A stretch of 64,000 bases of DNA from CAZUXY01 sp964624235 (GCA_964624235.1 CAZUXY010000006.1:26826-90825), one strand, 5' to 3'; counted from the first letter of the stretch, positions 33,527 through 42,416 are shown. Made by a program: numbers and translations. The notes: generated by a model not told the origin, from the sequence alone.

Positions 33527-34381
33527 CTATTTAACAAGACACCAGGCGTTTCTCAACACATCCACCCCTTCGTTGTTCTTCGCTGTGAGACCGTACTTTT
33601 TGCCTCCGTCTGCGGATCCGATCTCGAATCCCTGGAAAGTGATGGTCTGTCCCGGAAGCACCGGCCGTGAAAACCCGACCTTCATTTTTTTTATTTTCAT
33701 CGGATCCCGTTCCGAACCGGTACAGTTGTCACAGAAGGCCTTGTGTCCGAACGCCATGGTGCAGAGTCCCTGCAGTATTATGCCGGGAAGACCCACCTTT
33801 TTCGCGAAATCATCATCAATGTGAATTACATTATGGTCGCCCGACGGCTCCGCGTAGATATAGGTCTGGCCGTTCCGTACCTTCATCTCCTGGGTCCATT
33901 GAATGCTGCCGGGTACGATCTTTTCATCTTTCTTCGCATCGGGCTTTCCCGAACCTGCGCTCCTGTCGAAAAACTCACCTGTGGCCTTGACCACCGGTTC
34001 GTTGTTCTGGTTCTTGCAGATTGATTCCCATGCCAGAATCCCGCCCTTTTCCCTGGTCTCGATCCTGGTGATGGTAAGCTCACTGGTCACCTTGTCACCC
34101 GGCTTCACGGGTTTCAGCCATTCGAACTCCTGGGAATAATGCACCATCATCATGACATTCATCCCCGTCTCCTGATCGAACAGCAGGTCCACCACCTGGG
34201 CAAGCGCGTAATTGACCGCGTACATGGGCGGCGCGATGATTCCTCCGGGACGCCGGTTGTCGAAGTACGCATCGTTGTCTTCATTGTACGCAAGGGCGTA
34301 ATAGATACTTTCGTGGGCGGTGACTTCAATCGGCCCTTTTGAAGGATACTTCTTCCCGATGACTTTTTCATTTAACGGCAT
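33527..34381 (-). CDS. MaoC family double-hotdog (R)-enoyl-CoA hydratase 2
   Basis: The protein is 284 aa with two hotdog halves as in the hydratase-2 domain of MFE-2. The active motif is in the second half: YAEPSGDHNVIHIDDDFAKK (about residues 176-195), with catalytic Asp, Asn and His, followed by VGLPGIILQGLCTMAFGHKA. The first half (IAPPMYAVNYALAQVVDLLF) holds the acyl pocket. It should hydrate trans-2-enoyl-CoA to (3R)-hydroxyacyl-CoA. It lies 18 nt downstream of the acyl-CoA dehydrogenase gene and upstream of the SDR, so the operon order follows the reaction order. Confidence 0.92.
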   Translation of the reverse strand: MPLNEKVIGKKYPSKGPIEVTAHESIYYALAYNEDNDAYFDNRRPGGIIAPPMYAVNYALAQVVDLLFDQETGMNVMMMVHYSQEFEWLKPVKPGDKVTSELTITRIETREKGGILAWESICKNQNNEPVVKATGEFFDRSAGSGKPDAKKDEKIVPGSIQWTQEMKVRNGQTYIYAEPSGDHNVIHIDDDFAKKVGLPGIILQGLCTMAFGHKAFCDNCTGSERDPMKIKKMKVGFSRPVLPGQTITFQGFEIGSADGGKKYGLTAKNNEGVDVLRNAWCLVK

Positions 34382-34399
34382 AATGACCTCCTTACACTT

Positions 34400-36259
34400 T
34401 TATAGAGAGGCGAAGCTCTCGTTGGGGATTTCCATAACCGAAAGATCCCCGCTTTTAATGGCGCTGGCCAGCGCATCGGCCTGAGGCAGGCAGTTTTTTA
34501 TATAATAACGGGCGCCGTGTATCTTACCCTGATAAAAGGCAGCGTCCCTGTTATTTTTTATGAAATCAGCTTTTTGCGATTCATCAACTTTATTTTCTTT
34601 AAATAACGCGGAAATCTTCCGCGAGGCGATACCCGCCTGCCAGAAGAGCAGCCATCCCATACATATACACCCCATCATGTTGAGGAAGGGATAGGCGTTG
34701 GATACGGGCACCATGAATTTCCCCTCTTTCCCGCACTGGGCGAAAAACATGCCCATTTCACCCAGCGCGCCGACCGCCTTCTGAACATCCGACTTCAGAT
34801 CGGCAATGGATGCCTCACTCCCGTATTTTTCCAGTGTTGCGTTTATCTCGCCCAGGAGGTTGATGAAGTTCATGCCCTTTTTCTGTCCCATCTTTCGCCC
34901 CACCAGGTCGAGCGCCTGGATGCCGTTGGTGCCTTCATAGATGGAGGCAATCTTCAAATCCCTCAGGAACTGCTCCACGGGGTAATCCTGGCAGAACCCG
35001 TATCCTCCGTAAATCTGTATGGCGGTCTCAGCCACCCTGAATCCCATATCAGAGCAATACGACTTGCATATGGGGGTCAGTATTTCCATAATACCGTGGA
35101 GTTTTTCGGCGGCATCACGGTCCGCCAGCGCTTCGGAACGGTCAATGCAGCTCGCACAGTAATATACCAGCGCCCTCATTCCCTCGACATGGGTCTTCAT
35201 CCAGAGCAGCATTCTGCGCACATCCGGATGTTCGATAATGGACACCCTGGGGGCATCGGGATTCTGCAGGTTCATGAGGCTCGCGCCCTGCTTGCGTTCC
35301 ATCGCGTAGTTGAGCGCGTGCAGGTACGCGATAGAGGCGCCGCCCAGTCCCTGCAACCCCACACCGACGCGCGCCTCGTTCATGAGCTGGAACATGATTT
35401 TCATTCCCTGCCGCTCTTCTCCCAGGAGTTCCGCATAGCAGTCGCCGTTATCGCCGAAATTCACCGAGCACGTGGCGCTCCCCTTGATCCCCATCTTGTG
35501 CTCGATGCCGCTTATGGTATAGTCGTTCCGCCGACCCAGTGAACCGTCTTCGTTCACCAGGTACTTGGGCACCAGAAAGATGGATATTCCCTTGGTCCCT
35601 GCCGGGTCCCCTTCGATCCGGGCCAGTACCGGATTTATAATGTTGGTGAAAAGGTCGGAATCGGCGCCGGTAATGAATATTTTTGAACCTACGATCCGGT
35701 AGGTTCCGTCAGGCTGGCGTATTGCCTTGGTCTTCAGGTTGCCGACATCCGATCCGGCTTCGGGTTCGGTCAGGGCCATGGTGCCGCCCCATTCGCCCGA
35801 ATACATTCTTTTCATGTATTTTTCTCTCTGCGCATCGGTGCCGTAGTTCTGTATCATATGGGCCGCGCCCGAAGCGAGAAACATATAGGCTAAAAAACTG
35901 AAATTATGGATAAACGCCTCGGTGGAAGCGACACTGATGGTATAGGGAAGCCCCTGTCCCCCGTGTTCAACGGGCATCGACATCACCGCCCATCCCCCTT
36001 CAGCGAACAGCTTTTTGATGCGGTGGAAGCAGTTCGGCACCTTCACCGATCCGTTTTCCAGCCGGCACCCCTCCCTGTCCCCTTCAGGGTTTGCCGGGTA
36101 CAGTTCATCCACCGCAAGCCGCACCGAGGTCTCCAGGGTCATGTCAAACATGTCCCGTGAATAATCGGAAAACATTTCCGTGGAACAGAGTTCTTCTATC
36201 CCAAGCATTTCATACAGCACGAACGCCTGATCGCGCGAATCAACGATAGTATTGCTCAT
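34400..36259 (-). CDS. acyl-CoA dehydrogenase, long form (FadE-like, about 620 aa)
   Basis: The protein is 619 aa, longer than standard 380-aa ACADs because of an N-terminal helical region and a C-terminal domain of about 150 aa (residues 465-619). Key motifs: MALTEPEAGSDVGNLKTKA (161-179), KIFITGAD (193-200) and YGGYGFCQDYPVEQFLRD. The catalytic Glu is in the normal place, E442 in SIYEGTNGIQ. This size class acts on medium/long-chain or aryl-alkanoyl-CoA. First gene of the leftward operon controlled from 36411-36459. GGAGGG precedes the ATG. Confidence 0.93.
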   Translation of the reverse strand: MSNTIVDSRDQAFVLYEMLGIEELCSTEMFSDYSRDMFDMTLETSVRLAVDELYPANPEGDREGCRLENGSVKVPNCFHRIKKLFAEGGWAVMSMPVEHGGQGLPYTISVASTEAFIHNFSFLAYMFLASGAAHMIQNYGTDAQREKYMKRMYSGEWGGTMALTEPEAGSDVGNLKTKAIRQPDGTYRIVGSKIFITGADSDLFTNIINPVLARIEGDPAGTKGISIFLVPKYLVNEDGSLGRRNDYTISGIEHKMGIKGSATCSVNFGDNGDCYAELLGEERQGMKIMFQLMNEARVGVGLQGLGGASIAYLHALNYAMERKQGASLMNLQNPDAPRVSIIEHPDVRRMLLWMKTHVEGMRALVYYCASCIDRSEALADRDAAEKLHGIMEILTPICKSYCSDMGFRVAETAIQIYGGYGFCQDYPVEQFLRDLKIASIYEGTNGIQALDLVGRKMGQKKGMNFINLLGEINATLEKYGSEASIADLKSDVQKAVGALGEMGMFFAQCGKEGKFMVPVSNAYPFLNMMGCICMGWLLFWQAGIASRKISALFKENKVDESQKADFIKNNRDAAFYQGKIHGARYYIKNCLPQADALASAIKSGDLSVMEIPNESFASL

Positions 36260-36410
36260 AGGACCCTCCTGAATTCATCGCCGATAATGTTTTATTGTTA
36301 ACTGGAATCCCGCGGTCAGAACCATCAGACCGGGAACACCCGGCACATCTGCACTCTGCAAGGAAAGACAGGTCCCGTAAAAAACTTCGATTACGGTCTG
36401 ATACCCGGTT

Positions 36411-36486
36411 TAGTGACACTCACTTACACAAGAGTGGTTACACGATATTCTTTTGTCAATAATTATTTTGTAATATAATAAGACAA
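36411..36486 (-). promoter_or_regulatory. leftward promoter of the ACAD operon with two operator types
   Basis: On the minus strand TTGACA (36459-36454) is present; the -10 is unclear. TAGTGACACTCACTT (36411-36425) is one of five AAGTGA-N3-TCACTT sites. Upstream of the -35 (8 nt away) lies an imperfect copy (36468-36486) of the TTGTAATA palindrome found perfectly at 36548-36566. The divergent promoter has the same order of sites. Confidence 0.55.
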
Positions 36487-36547
36487 TATCAGTACGGGGG
36501 CCCGTCAGCCCGGTAAGCGCGGCGATGAAACGCGTTACGGAAAAAAC

Positions 36548-36566
36548 TTGTAATATCGTATTACAA
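36548..36566. promoter_or_regulatory. perfect palindrome TTGTAATA-TCG-TATTACAA
   Basis: A perfect 8+3+8 palindrome ends 5 nt upstream of the -35 of the rightward NMO-family operon, the position expected for an activator, or for a repressor bound next to the promoter. Related sites lie at 36468-36486 and 3258-3276. The cognate regulator is not identified. Confidence 0.55.
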
Positions 36567-36571
36567 TTTCA

Positions 36572-36624
36572 TTGACAAAAATATCCGTTTCATTATTCTT
36601 CATTTTTGTAAGTGAGTGTCACTT
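36572..36624 (+). promoter_or_regulatory. rightward promoter with AAGTGA-GTG-TCACTT operator
   Basis: TTGACA (36572-36577), 16 nt, TATTCT (36594-36599). The perfect palindrome AAGTGAGTGTCACTT (36610-36624), 17 bp with flanking T and A, covers the predicted transcription start region. The open frame that begins at 36572 runs through this promoter, so it is not the true coding start. Confidence 0.65.
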
Positions 36625-36679
36625 ATTATTTTGGGCGTGTGTGTGTTGTTGTCTTTGCCGGACAGACCGGGGGTTGAAG

Positions 36680-37657
36680 GTGTTTACAACCAGGATAACC
36701 GAAATGCTGGGGATCAGGCATCCCATACTCATGGGAGGCATGCAGTGGCTATGCCGGGGCCCCTTCGTGGCGGCCGCCGCGGAAGCCGGCATAATGCCGT
36801 TTATAACCGCGGAATCATTCCCCGACGCCAAGGAACTCCGAAACGAGATACGACTTACCCGCACGCTTACCGCCAACCCATTCGGCGTCAACATCAGCAT
36901 GCTGCCCGAGGTGGTGCACCAGGAAAGGACGCTGTCGTTCGCGCAGGTGGCCGCCGAGGAGGGCGTGACCGCCGTTGAAACCGCCGGCCGCGATCCTTCA
37001 TTCATTGTGTCCCTCCTTCACGAGGCCGGGGTGAAGGTGCTGCACAAGGTTCCATCCATACGTTTTGCCCGCAAGGCCGCGGAAGCCGGCGTCGACGCGA
37101 TCATCATGCTGGGGCTGGAGTGCGGCGGCCATGCCGGAATGAACGGGGTTCCCATCATGGTGATCATCCCCAGGGCGGTCGATGAACTCGGCATACCCGT
37201 CATCGCCGCGGGCGGCATAGTGGACGCCCGTGGTTTCGCGGCCGCCCTTTCCCTGGGAGCGGAGGGCGTGCTCATGGGCACCCGGTTTGCCGCGACATCT
37301 GAAAGCCCCATGCATCCCGACATAAAGAAGAAATACCTGGAGGTCGGTGAACTCGACACCGTCATCATCATGAACAGTATACGGAATCCCCTCCGCTGTT
37401 TCAGCAACAGGGCCACCGGGGAAGTGCTCCGCATGGAAGAGCGCAACGCGCCTCTTTCGGAGATCCTCACCATCGTCGGCGGCAAAATCGGCAGGGCGTG
37501 CTATGAATCAGGCGACGCCGAAGGCGCCGCGTTCCCCTGCAGCTGGGGTTCGGCGCTCATCCACGATATCATGCCGATCAGAGAGGTGGTGGACGGGATC
37601 GTTGAAGGCGCACACGCAATCATCAGCAGAATTAAATCCATGGAAACCGGAAGGTAA
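36680..37657 (+). CDS. NMO/2-nitropropane-dioxygenase-family flavoprotein
   Basis: The protein is 325 aa from the GTG at 36680, supported by GGGGG 6 nt upstream; the longer frame from 36572 includes the promoter and operator. Motifs: HPILMGGMQWLCRGPFVAAA, KVPSIRFARKA, LECGGHAGM (His), IAAGGIVDARGFAAALSLGAEGV and MGTRFAATSES. It binds FMN in a TIM barrel like the proteins at 5140 and 37731 but is the most divergent of the three. It may be an enoyl-thioester reductase or nitronate oxidase; position at the head of an acyl-CoA operon favours a thioester. Next gene follows at 73 nt. Confidence 0.87.
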   Translation: MFTTRITEMLGIRHPILMGGMQWLCRGPFVAAAAEAGIMPFITAESFPDAKELRNEIRLTRTLTANPFGVNISMLPEVVHQERTLSFAQVAAEEGVTAVETAGRDPSFIVSLLHEAGVKVLHKVPSIRFARKAAEAGVDAIIMLGLECGGHAGMNGVPIMVIIPRAVDELGIPVIAAGGIVDARGFAAALSLGAEGVLMGTRFAATSESPMHPDIKKKYLEVGELDTVIIMNSIRNPLRCFSNRATGEVLRMEERNAPLSEILTIVGGKIGRACYESGDAEGAAFPCSWGSALIHDIMPIREVVDGIVEGAHAIISRIKSMETGR

Positions 37658-37730
37658 CCTGACCGGTACCTTCAAAGCTGCGCGGTTTGTTTGATTATTC
37701 AAAACCATACTGAACCGGAGGTAATCATCA

Positions 37731-38729
37731 ATGACGACTCTCGACACCGCTATCACCAGAATGTTCAACATCGACTATCCGGTATTCTGCGGCGCCATGA
37801 TGTGGCTGTGCACGCCGCCGCTGTGCGCCGCCATCTCCAACGCGGGTGGAATGGGTAATCTAACCGCCGGGAATTATCTTACCGAAGAGGAATTCCGTAA
37901 CGCCATAAAGGAAACACGCCGCCTCAGCGACAGGCCTTTCCTGGTCAACCTCACCCTCCACCCTTCGGTGCGTATCACCGCCGAACACCATGACATGTAT
38001 ATTAAGGTCTGCGCCGATGAAAAAATCGCAGGCATCGAGGTTTCGGGTTCGCCGCTCGACAAGGCGGCGGGGATGCCGGCAATAGAAAAGCTCAAAAAGG
38101 CCGGGGTGAAACTTTTTCAGAAAGTCGGATCGGTCCGCCATGCCCTGCACGCGGAAAAAGTGGGCTATGACGGTATTTACGCCGCCGGCTTCGAGGAGGG
38201 CGGCCATCCCCTCAGCGACGACGTAACCACCATGGTGCTGACCCCCCGCATCGCCGAATCGGTGAAAATTCCCGTTATCACCGTGGGCGGCGTGGCGGAC
38301 GGCAGAGGTCTGGCCGCCGCGCTGGTGCTGGGTGCCCAGGGTGTGATGATGGCCAGCCGCTTCATCGCGACGAAGGAATGCGTGGTGGACCCGGCGATAA
38401 AGAACGAACTGATCAAACGGCAGGAAAACGAGACCGTGATCTTCAACAAGTCCATCGGCATGCAGGGCCGGGCCCTCAAGTCGAAGGTCATCGACGATAT
38501 AATGGCCATAGAGGCACGGGGCGGGGGCATTGAAGAGCTGATTCCCCTCCTCGCGGGAAACCGTATCCGTGAGGCCTGGGAGTCGGGCAACGTGGATTAC
38601 GCGCCCCTGATGGTGGGACAGTCCATTGGGCTCATCAGGGATATCCCCTCATGCAGGGAGCTTCTGGAAAGGATGGCCCGCGAGGCGAAGGAGTGCCTGG
38701 CCAGGGCCGGAACGACGATTATCGCTTAA
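37731..38729 (+). CDS. NMO/2-nitropropane-dioxygenase-family flavoprotein (second in operon)
   Basis: The protein is 332 aa. It has PVFCGAMMWLC, ISNAGGMGNLTAGNY, KVGSVRHALHAEK, FEEGGHPLSDD, TVGGVADGRGLAAALVLGAQGV and MMASRF. It is almost collinear with the 5140-6123 protein and shares long identical blocks with it, so the two are recent paralogues in different operons. It should bind FMN. Physiological substrate unknown. GGAGGT stands about 8 nt before the ATG. Followed 11 nt later by a crotonase gene. Confidence 0.88.
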   Translation: MTTLDTAITRMFNIDYPVFCGAMMWLCTPPLCAAISNAGGMGNLTAGNYLTEEEFRNAIKETRRLSDRPFLVNLTLHPSVRITAEHHDMYIKVCADEKIAGIEVSGSPLDKAAGMPAIEKLKKAGVKLFQKVGSVRHALHAEKVGYDGIYAAGFEEGGHPLSDDVTTMVLTPRIAESVKIPVITVGGVADGRGLAAALVLGAQGVMMASRFIATKECVVDPAIKNELIKRQENETVIFNKSIGMQGRALKSKVIDDIMAIEARGGGIEELIPLLAGNRIREAWESGNVDYAPLMVGQSIGLIRDIPSCRELLERMAREAKECLARAGTTIIA

Positions 38730-38740
38730 GGAGGAGAACG

Positions 38741-39547
38741 ATGGCGGAAAATTTCACCGGTGAAAAAAAAGGACACGTCTTCCACATCACCATAAACCGT
38801 CCCGACAAGCGCAACGCTCTTACCTTCGAAATGCTCCAGGAAATTTCCGACCTGGTGGAAAGCCTCACGAAGGATACTGAAGTCAGGGCGATTCTTTTAA
38901 AGGGCGCGGGGAAAATGTTTTCTTCGGGTGTAGACCTGGGGTCCCTCGCAGGGCTTTTGCCCCTTTTTACGGCCGATGAGGGTGCCGGCGGCGCCGGGAT
39001 CAGGGACCTGGTGGCGAAGGGCCAGAAGTGCATGAACCTGCTGGAGTCGGTGGAGGTCCCCATTATCTGCGCCATCCACAACCGCATACAGGGCATGGCG
39101 GTGGAACTGGTGCTTGCCTGCGATATCCGCCTCATGAGCGATGAATGTCTCTGGGGCCTGCAGGAGGTGAAGTTCGGACTGATCCCCGATCTCGGAGGCA
39201 ACACCAGGCTTTCCCGCCTGGTGGGACCGGCGCGCGCGATGGAGATCAACATGACCGGCAGAATGTTCACGGCCCGGCAGGCGCTGGACTGGGGCCTGGT
39301 GAGCTACCTGTATCCTGAAAAAGACCTTTTCGACGAAGCCGAGAAGCTTGCCGTTGAAATAGCCTCCGCGGCCCCCCTCGCGGTCGGCGCCATCAAGAAA
39401 GTCGTCAGAAAGGGCCTGGGAGTCAACCAGGCCACACAGCTCGACATGGAGGGGTTTTACCAGAGCATCTGCGGCCGCAGCGAGGACTTCAAGGAAGGCA
39501 TTACGGCGATGATGGAAAAACGCGCACCACAATGGAAAAGAAAATGA
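38741..39547 (+). CDS. crotonase family enoyl-CoA hydratase/isomerase
   Basis: The protein is 268 aa. It has ITINRPDKRNALTFEM, the oxyanion block FSSGVDLGSL, MAVELVLACDIRL (catalytic Glu at the E144 position) and LQEVKFGLIPDLGGNTRL (Glu at the E164 position plus an Asp where delta3,5-delta2,4-dienoyl-CoA isomerase has its catalytic Asp). It could be a hydratase or an enoyl/dienoyl-CoA isomerase. The adjacent 2,4-dienoyl-CoA-reductase-like gene supports an unsaturated acyl-CoA substrate. AAGGAGGAG precedes the ATG at 38741. Confidence 0.9.
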   Translation: MAENFTGEKKGHVFHITINRPDKRNALTFEMLQEISDLVESLTKDTEVRAILLKGAGKMFSSGVDLGSLAGLLPLFTADEGAGGAGIRDLVAKGQKCMNLLESVEVPIICAIHNRIQGMAVELVLACDIRLMSDECLWGLQEVKFGLIPDLGGNTRLSRLVGPARAMEINMTGRMFTARQALDWGLVSYLYPEKDLFDEAEKLAVEIASAAPLAVGAIKKVVRKGLGVNQATQLDMEGFYQSICGRSEDFKEGITAMMEKRAPQWKRK

Positions 39548-41565
39548 CGGCGGCACCTATGGACTTCACGCGTCTCTTCGAACCGATCACCATAAACGGC
39601 GTGCATATACAGAACCGAATCGTAATGCCCGCCATGGGAATGTCGTTCACCGACCGTTATGAATTCAACGACCGCTACCGGGCGTTTTATCGTGAACGGG
39701 CCCATGGGGGCGTCGGCCTTATGATAATCGGTCCGGTTGCGATAGACCGCGTCGGGAGCGCTCCGTTTATGCCGGGGCTGTTTCTGGACGAGCACATCGC
39801 CCCGTTCAGAAAATTCACGGATGAACTGCACCGGGATACCGGTGTAAAACTGGGCACCCAGCTCTTCCAGATGGGAAGAAACGCCTTCTCGATCTTCACG
39901 GGTCTGCAGCCCATCGCCCCCTCGGCCGTTAAAAGCATCATCTCCAACGAAATGCCCCGGGAAATGACCCTGGACGACATAGAAGAGGTGAAACAGTCTT
40001 TCGCAAAGGGCGCGGTGCGCGCCGGGGAGGCGGGCTTTGACTATATCGAAATACTGGGGTGTACCGGTTATCTGATCAGCCAGTTCCTTTCCCCGTTGAC
40101 GAACCATCGCACGGACGAATACGGGGGCAGTCTGGAAAACCGCATGCGTTTCGGCCTGGAGGTGATCGCGCGCGTGAGAGAGGCGGTCGGCAGGAACGTT
40201 TTCGTGGGAATTCGGGTTGCCGGAAACGATTTTATCGAGGGCGGTCACACGAACATGGAATCGGCGCTCTTCTGCGCCGAAGCGGAAAAAGCGGGGGTCG
40301 ACGCGATCAATGTAACGGGAGGCTGGCACGAGACGAACATTCCCCAGCTCACCACCGATGTACCGCCCGGCGCCTATGTGTATCTCGCCCACGGGATCAA
40401 GGAGAAGGTCCATATACCCGTGTTCGCCTCCAACAGGCTGGGAGACCCCTGCGTGGCGGAACGGGCCCTGCGATCAGGCTCGTGTGACCTGGTGTGCTGG
40501 GGAAGGCCGCTCATCGCCGATCCCGAACTGCCCAGAAAAGCAAAGGAAGGGCGGCTCGATGAAGCGACCCTATGCATCGCCTGCAACCAGGGCTGTTTCG
40601 ACTCTATATTCATGGGCACCTCGGTATACTGTGTGCTGAATCCGAGGGCCGGCAGGGAAGCGGAGACACGTCTTGAAAAAGCCAAGACCCAGAAGAAAAT
40701 CGCGGTCGCGGGAGGCGGACCTGCCGGAATGGAGTTTGCCCTGACCGCGGCCCAGCGCGGACACCGGGTCACCCTGTATGAAAAGGAAGAATTCCTGGGC
40801 GGACAGGTAAACCTTGCCATGGCGCCCCCGCGAAAGGCGGAGCTCGGGAAAATCACCAGCAGCCTGAAAAGCCGCATGGAGAAGGCGGGGGTAGAGGTGA
40901 AGCTGGGTATTCCCCTGAACGCAGAGGAAGCAAAAAAAACAAAACCTGACCTCATTGCCGTCGCCACCGGCGCCCTCCCGATTGAGATAACGGTCCCCGG
41001 CGCCGACAGGCCCCACGTGGTGAGCGCGTGGGACGTGCTCATGGGAAAAGTGCCCCATATAGGCACCGATGTGGTGATAATCGGCGGAAATGCCACCGGA
41101 TGCGAAACCGCCCACTATATCGCAAGCCTGGGGGCGCCTGATCCCGATACCCTCGCCTTCCTGATGTACCACAGGGCGGAAAACACCGACACCACAATGA
41201 AGCTCTTTCACTCCAGCGGGCGCAACATCACCGTCATCGACATGGCTGAAAAAATAGCGGGTAACGTGGGTAAAACCTCACGATGGACCCTGATGAAAAG
41301 CCTGCGGCTTATGGGAGTCATCATGAGCCCGAAAACCAGGCTGATCGAGATCACCGAGCATGAGGTGATCGTCGAAACCACCCGCGGGCGCAAATCCATT
41401 CCCGCTTCCACGGTGGTGATGGCGGTGGGGTCCCGTTCCGAGGACTCCCTCGTGAAAGATCTTAACGGAAGCGGAATCAGCGTGGTGATTGTGGGAGACG
41501 CCAAAACCCCGCGCAAAATCACCGACGCGGTGCGTGAAGGCTTCGATGAAGCCTTGAAGGTATAA
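39532..41565 (+). CDS. NADH:flavin oxidoreductase / 2,4-dienoyl-CoA reductase-like (OYE + Fe-S + FAD)
   Basis: The protein is 677 aa. The FMN TIM barrel spans residues 10-345 (LTNHRTDEYGGSLENR), then a 4Fe-4S site C348-x2-C351-x3-C355-x11-C367, then an FAD/NAD(P) module (VAGGGPAGMEFALTAAQRG, about 386-404; VVIIGGNATGCETAH, about 511-525). This is the 2,4-dienoyl-CoA reductase/TMADH/BaiCD class. Where many members have A-H-G-Y the sequence reads C-T-G-Y (T178). It overlaps the crotonase stop by 16 nt, or by 4 nt (ATGA) if the ATG at 39544 is used. Probably reduces a dienoyl- or enoyl-CoA for the pathway in this operon. Confidence 0.91.
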   Translation: MEKKMTAAPMDFTRLFEPITINGVHIQNRIVMPAMGMSFTDRYEFNDRYRAFYRERAHGGVGLMIIGPVAIDRVGSAPFMPGLFLDEHIAPFRKFTDELHRDTGVKLGTQLFQMGRNAFSIFTGLQPIAPSAVKSIISNEMPREMTLDDIEEVKQSFAKGAVRAGEAGFDYIEILGCTGYLISQFLSPLTNHRTDEYGGSLENRMRFGLEVIARVREAVGRNVFVGIRVAGNDFIEGGHTNMESALFCAEAEKAGVDAINVTGGWHETNIPQLTTDVPPGAYVYLAHGIKEKVHIPVFASNRLGDPCVAERALRSGSCDLVCWGRPLIADPELPRKAKEGRLDEATLCIACNQGCFDSIFMGTSVYCVLNPRAGREAETRLEKAKTQKKIAVAGGGPAGMEFALTAAQRGHRVTLYEKEEFLGGQVNLAMAPPRKAELGKITSSLKSRMEKAGVEVKLGIPLNAEEAKKTKPDLIAVATGALPIEITVPGADRPHVVSAWDVLMGKVPHIGTDVVIIGGNATGCETAHYIASLGAPDPDTLAFLMYHRAENTDTTMKLFHSSGRNITVIDMAEKIAGNVGKTSRWTLMKSLRLMGVIMSPKTRLIEITEHEVIVETTRGRKSIPASTVVMAVGSRSEDSLVKDLNGSGISVVIVGDAKTPRKITDAVREGFDEALKV

Positions 41566-41567
41566 CC

Positions 41568-42317
41568 ATGACGGCACGCCCTCGCGACCGTATCAGGCAT
41601 GGTTTGTCAGGCGTGTGGGACGCCGTCCTGGTCCCCGGCGGTGACGTCTCGTCCCTGTGCGGTGATGCGCTGTTCATCGATCCGGGAGGGGGGATTTTCG
41701 CGCTGGGCGACGGCTCGGAAAAAAGTCCCGGCGCGGCCGAAAGGTTCCTCACTCTCTTCATGAACCGTCTGGAAGAACCGGGACTGGCCGCGAAAAAATA
41801 CGCCGGCGACGAAGAGAGCCGTTTCAGGGCAATCTCATCAATGACCGATGAAATTGTCGGGAACACCGATACGCGGGAAAGCACCACCTTTTCCGCGGTC
41901 ATAGTGAAAGAACGACGGGCACTGGTACTTCATACCGGGGACAGTCTCATTTACGTGATACACGATTCCGGGACCGGACCCTCCGTTACCCAGTTGAGCC
42001 GCACCTGCCACCTCATGGTGGGAAGGACCACCGGGCTCTATCAAAAGGAAGTAATAACGCTGCACGAGGGTGACCGGCTGATCCTGGCCACCGACGGCCT
42101 TACCGATCTGTCACGGGCCATGGGGATGTCCCCTTCGGCACTGCTCGCGGGTGTTGCGGCGGGTAAAGATCCCGGCGTGATTACTGAAACACTGGTTTCG
42201 ATGTACCGGTCGACCGGAAAGACACTGGACGACCTGGGCGTAGTCGCGGCGGTTCCGGAAATGCTTGATACGCTTCTTCCCGTGCACAAGGAAAAGGTGA
42301 TCCTTTCAGAACGCTGA
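41568..42317 (+). CDS. PP2C-like serine/threonine phosphatase
   Basis: The protein is 249 aa. PPM-family metal and fold motifs are in order: IFALGDGSEKSPGAA (about residues 43-57), ESTTFSAVIVK (about 103-113), LVLHTGDSLIYVI, LILATDGLTD (about 171-180) and LDDLGVVAAV near the end. The first metal motif (ALGDGS) keeps Asp-Gly. It starts 2 nt after the OYE gene, so it is cotranscribed with metabolic enzymes, an unexpected place for a regulatory phosphatase. No kinase lies nearby. Target unknown. Confidence 0.83.
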   Translation: MTARPRDRIRHGLSGVWDAVLVPGGDVSSLCGDALFIDPGGGIFALGDGSEKSPGAAERFLTLFMNRLEEPGLAAKKYAGDEESRFRAISSMTDEIVGNTDTRESTTFSAVIVKERRALVLHTGDSLIYVIHDSGTGPSVTQLSRTCHLMVGRTTGLYQKEVITLHEGDRLILATDGLTDLSRAMGMSPSALLAGVAAGKDPGVITETLVSMYRSTGKTLDDLGVVAAVPEMLDTLLPVHKEKVILSER

Positions 42318-42416
42318 GATTGCGTCGTAACACAAACTGACTCGAAACCCGCAATGAAGCGTGAAAGTACACATAGGCGAATGCAAATCGTAACTACATA
42401 AAAAGGAGGTCCAAGT

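Noticed and set aside
36572..36679. N-terminal extension of the first NMO-family gene back to 36572
   Set aside because: This stretch holds the -35, -10 and operator; GTG at 36680 with GGGGG 6 nt upstream fits the family start better.
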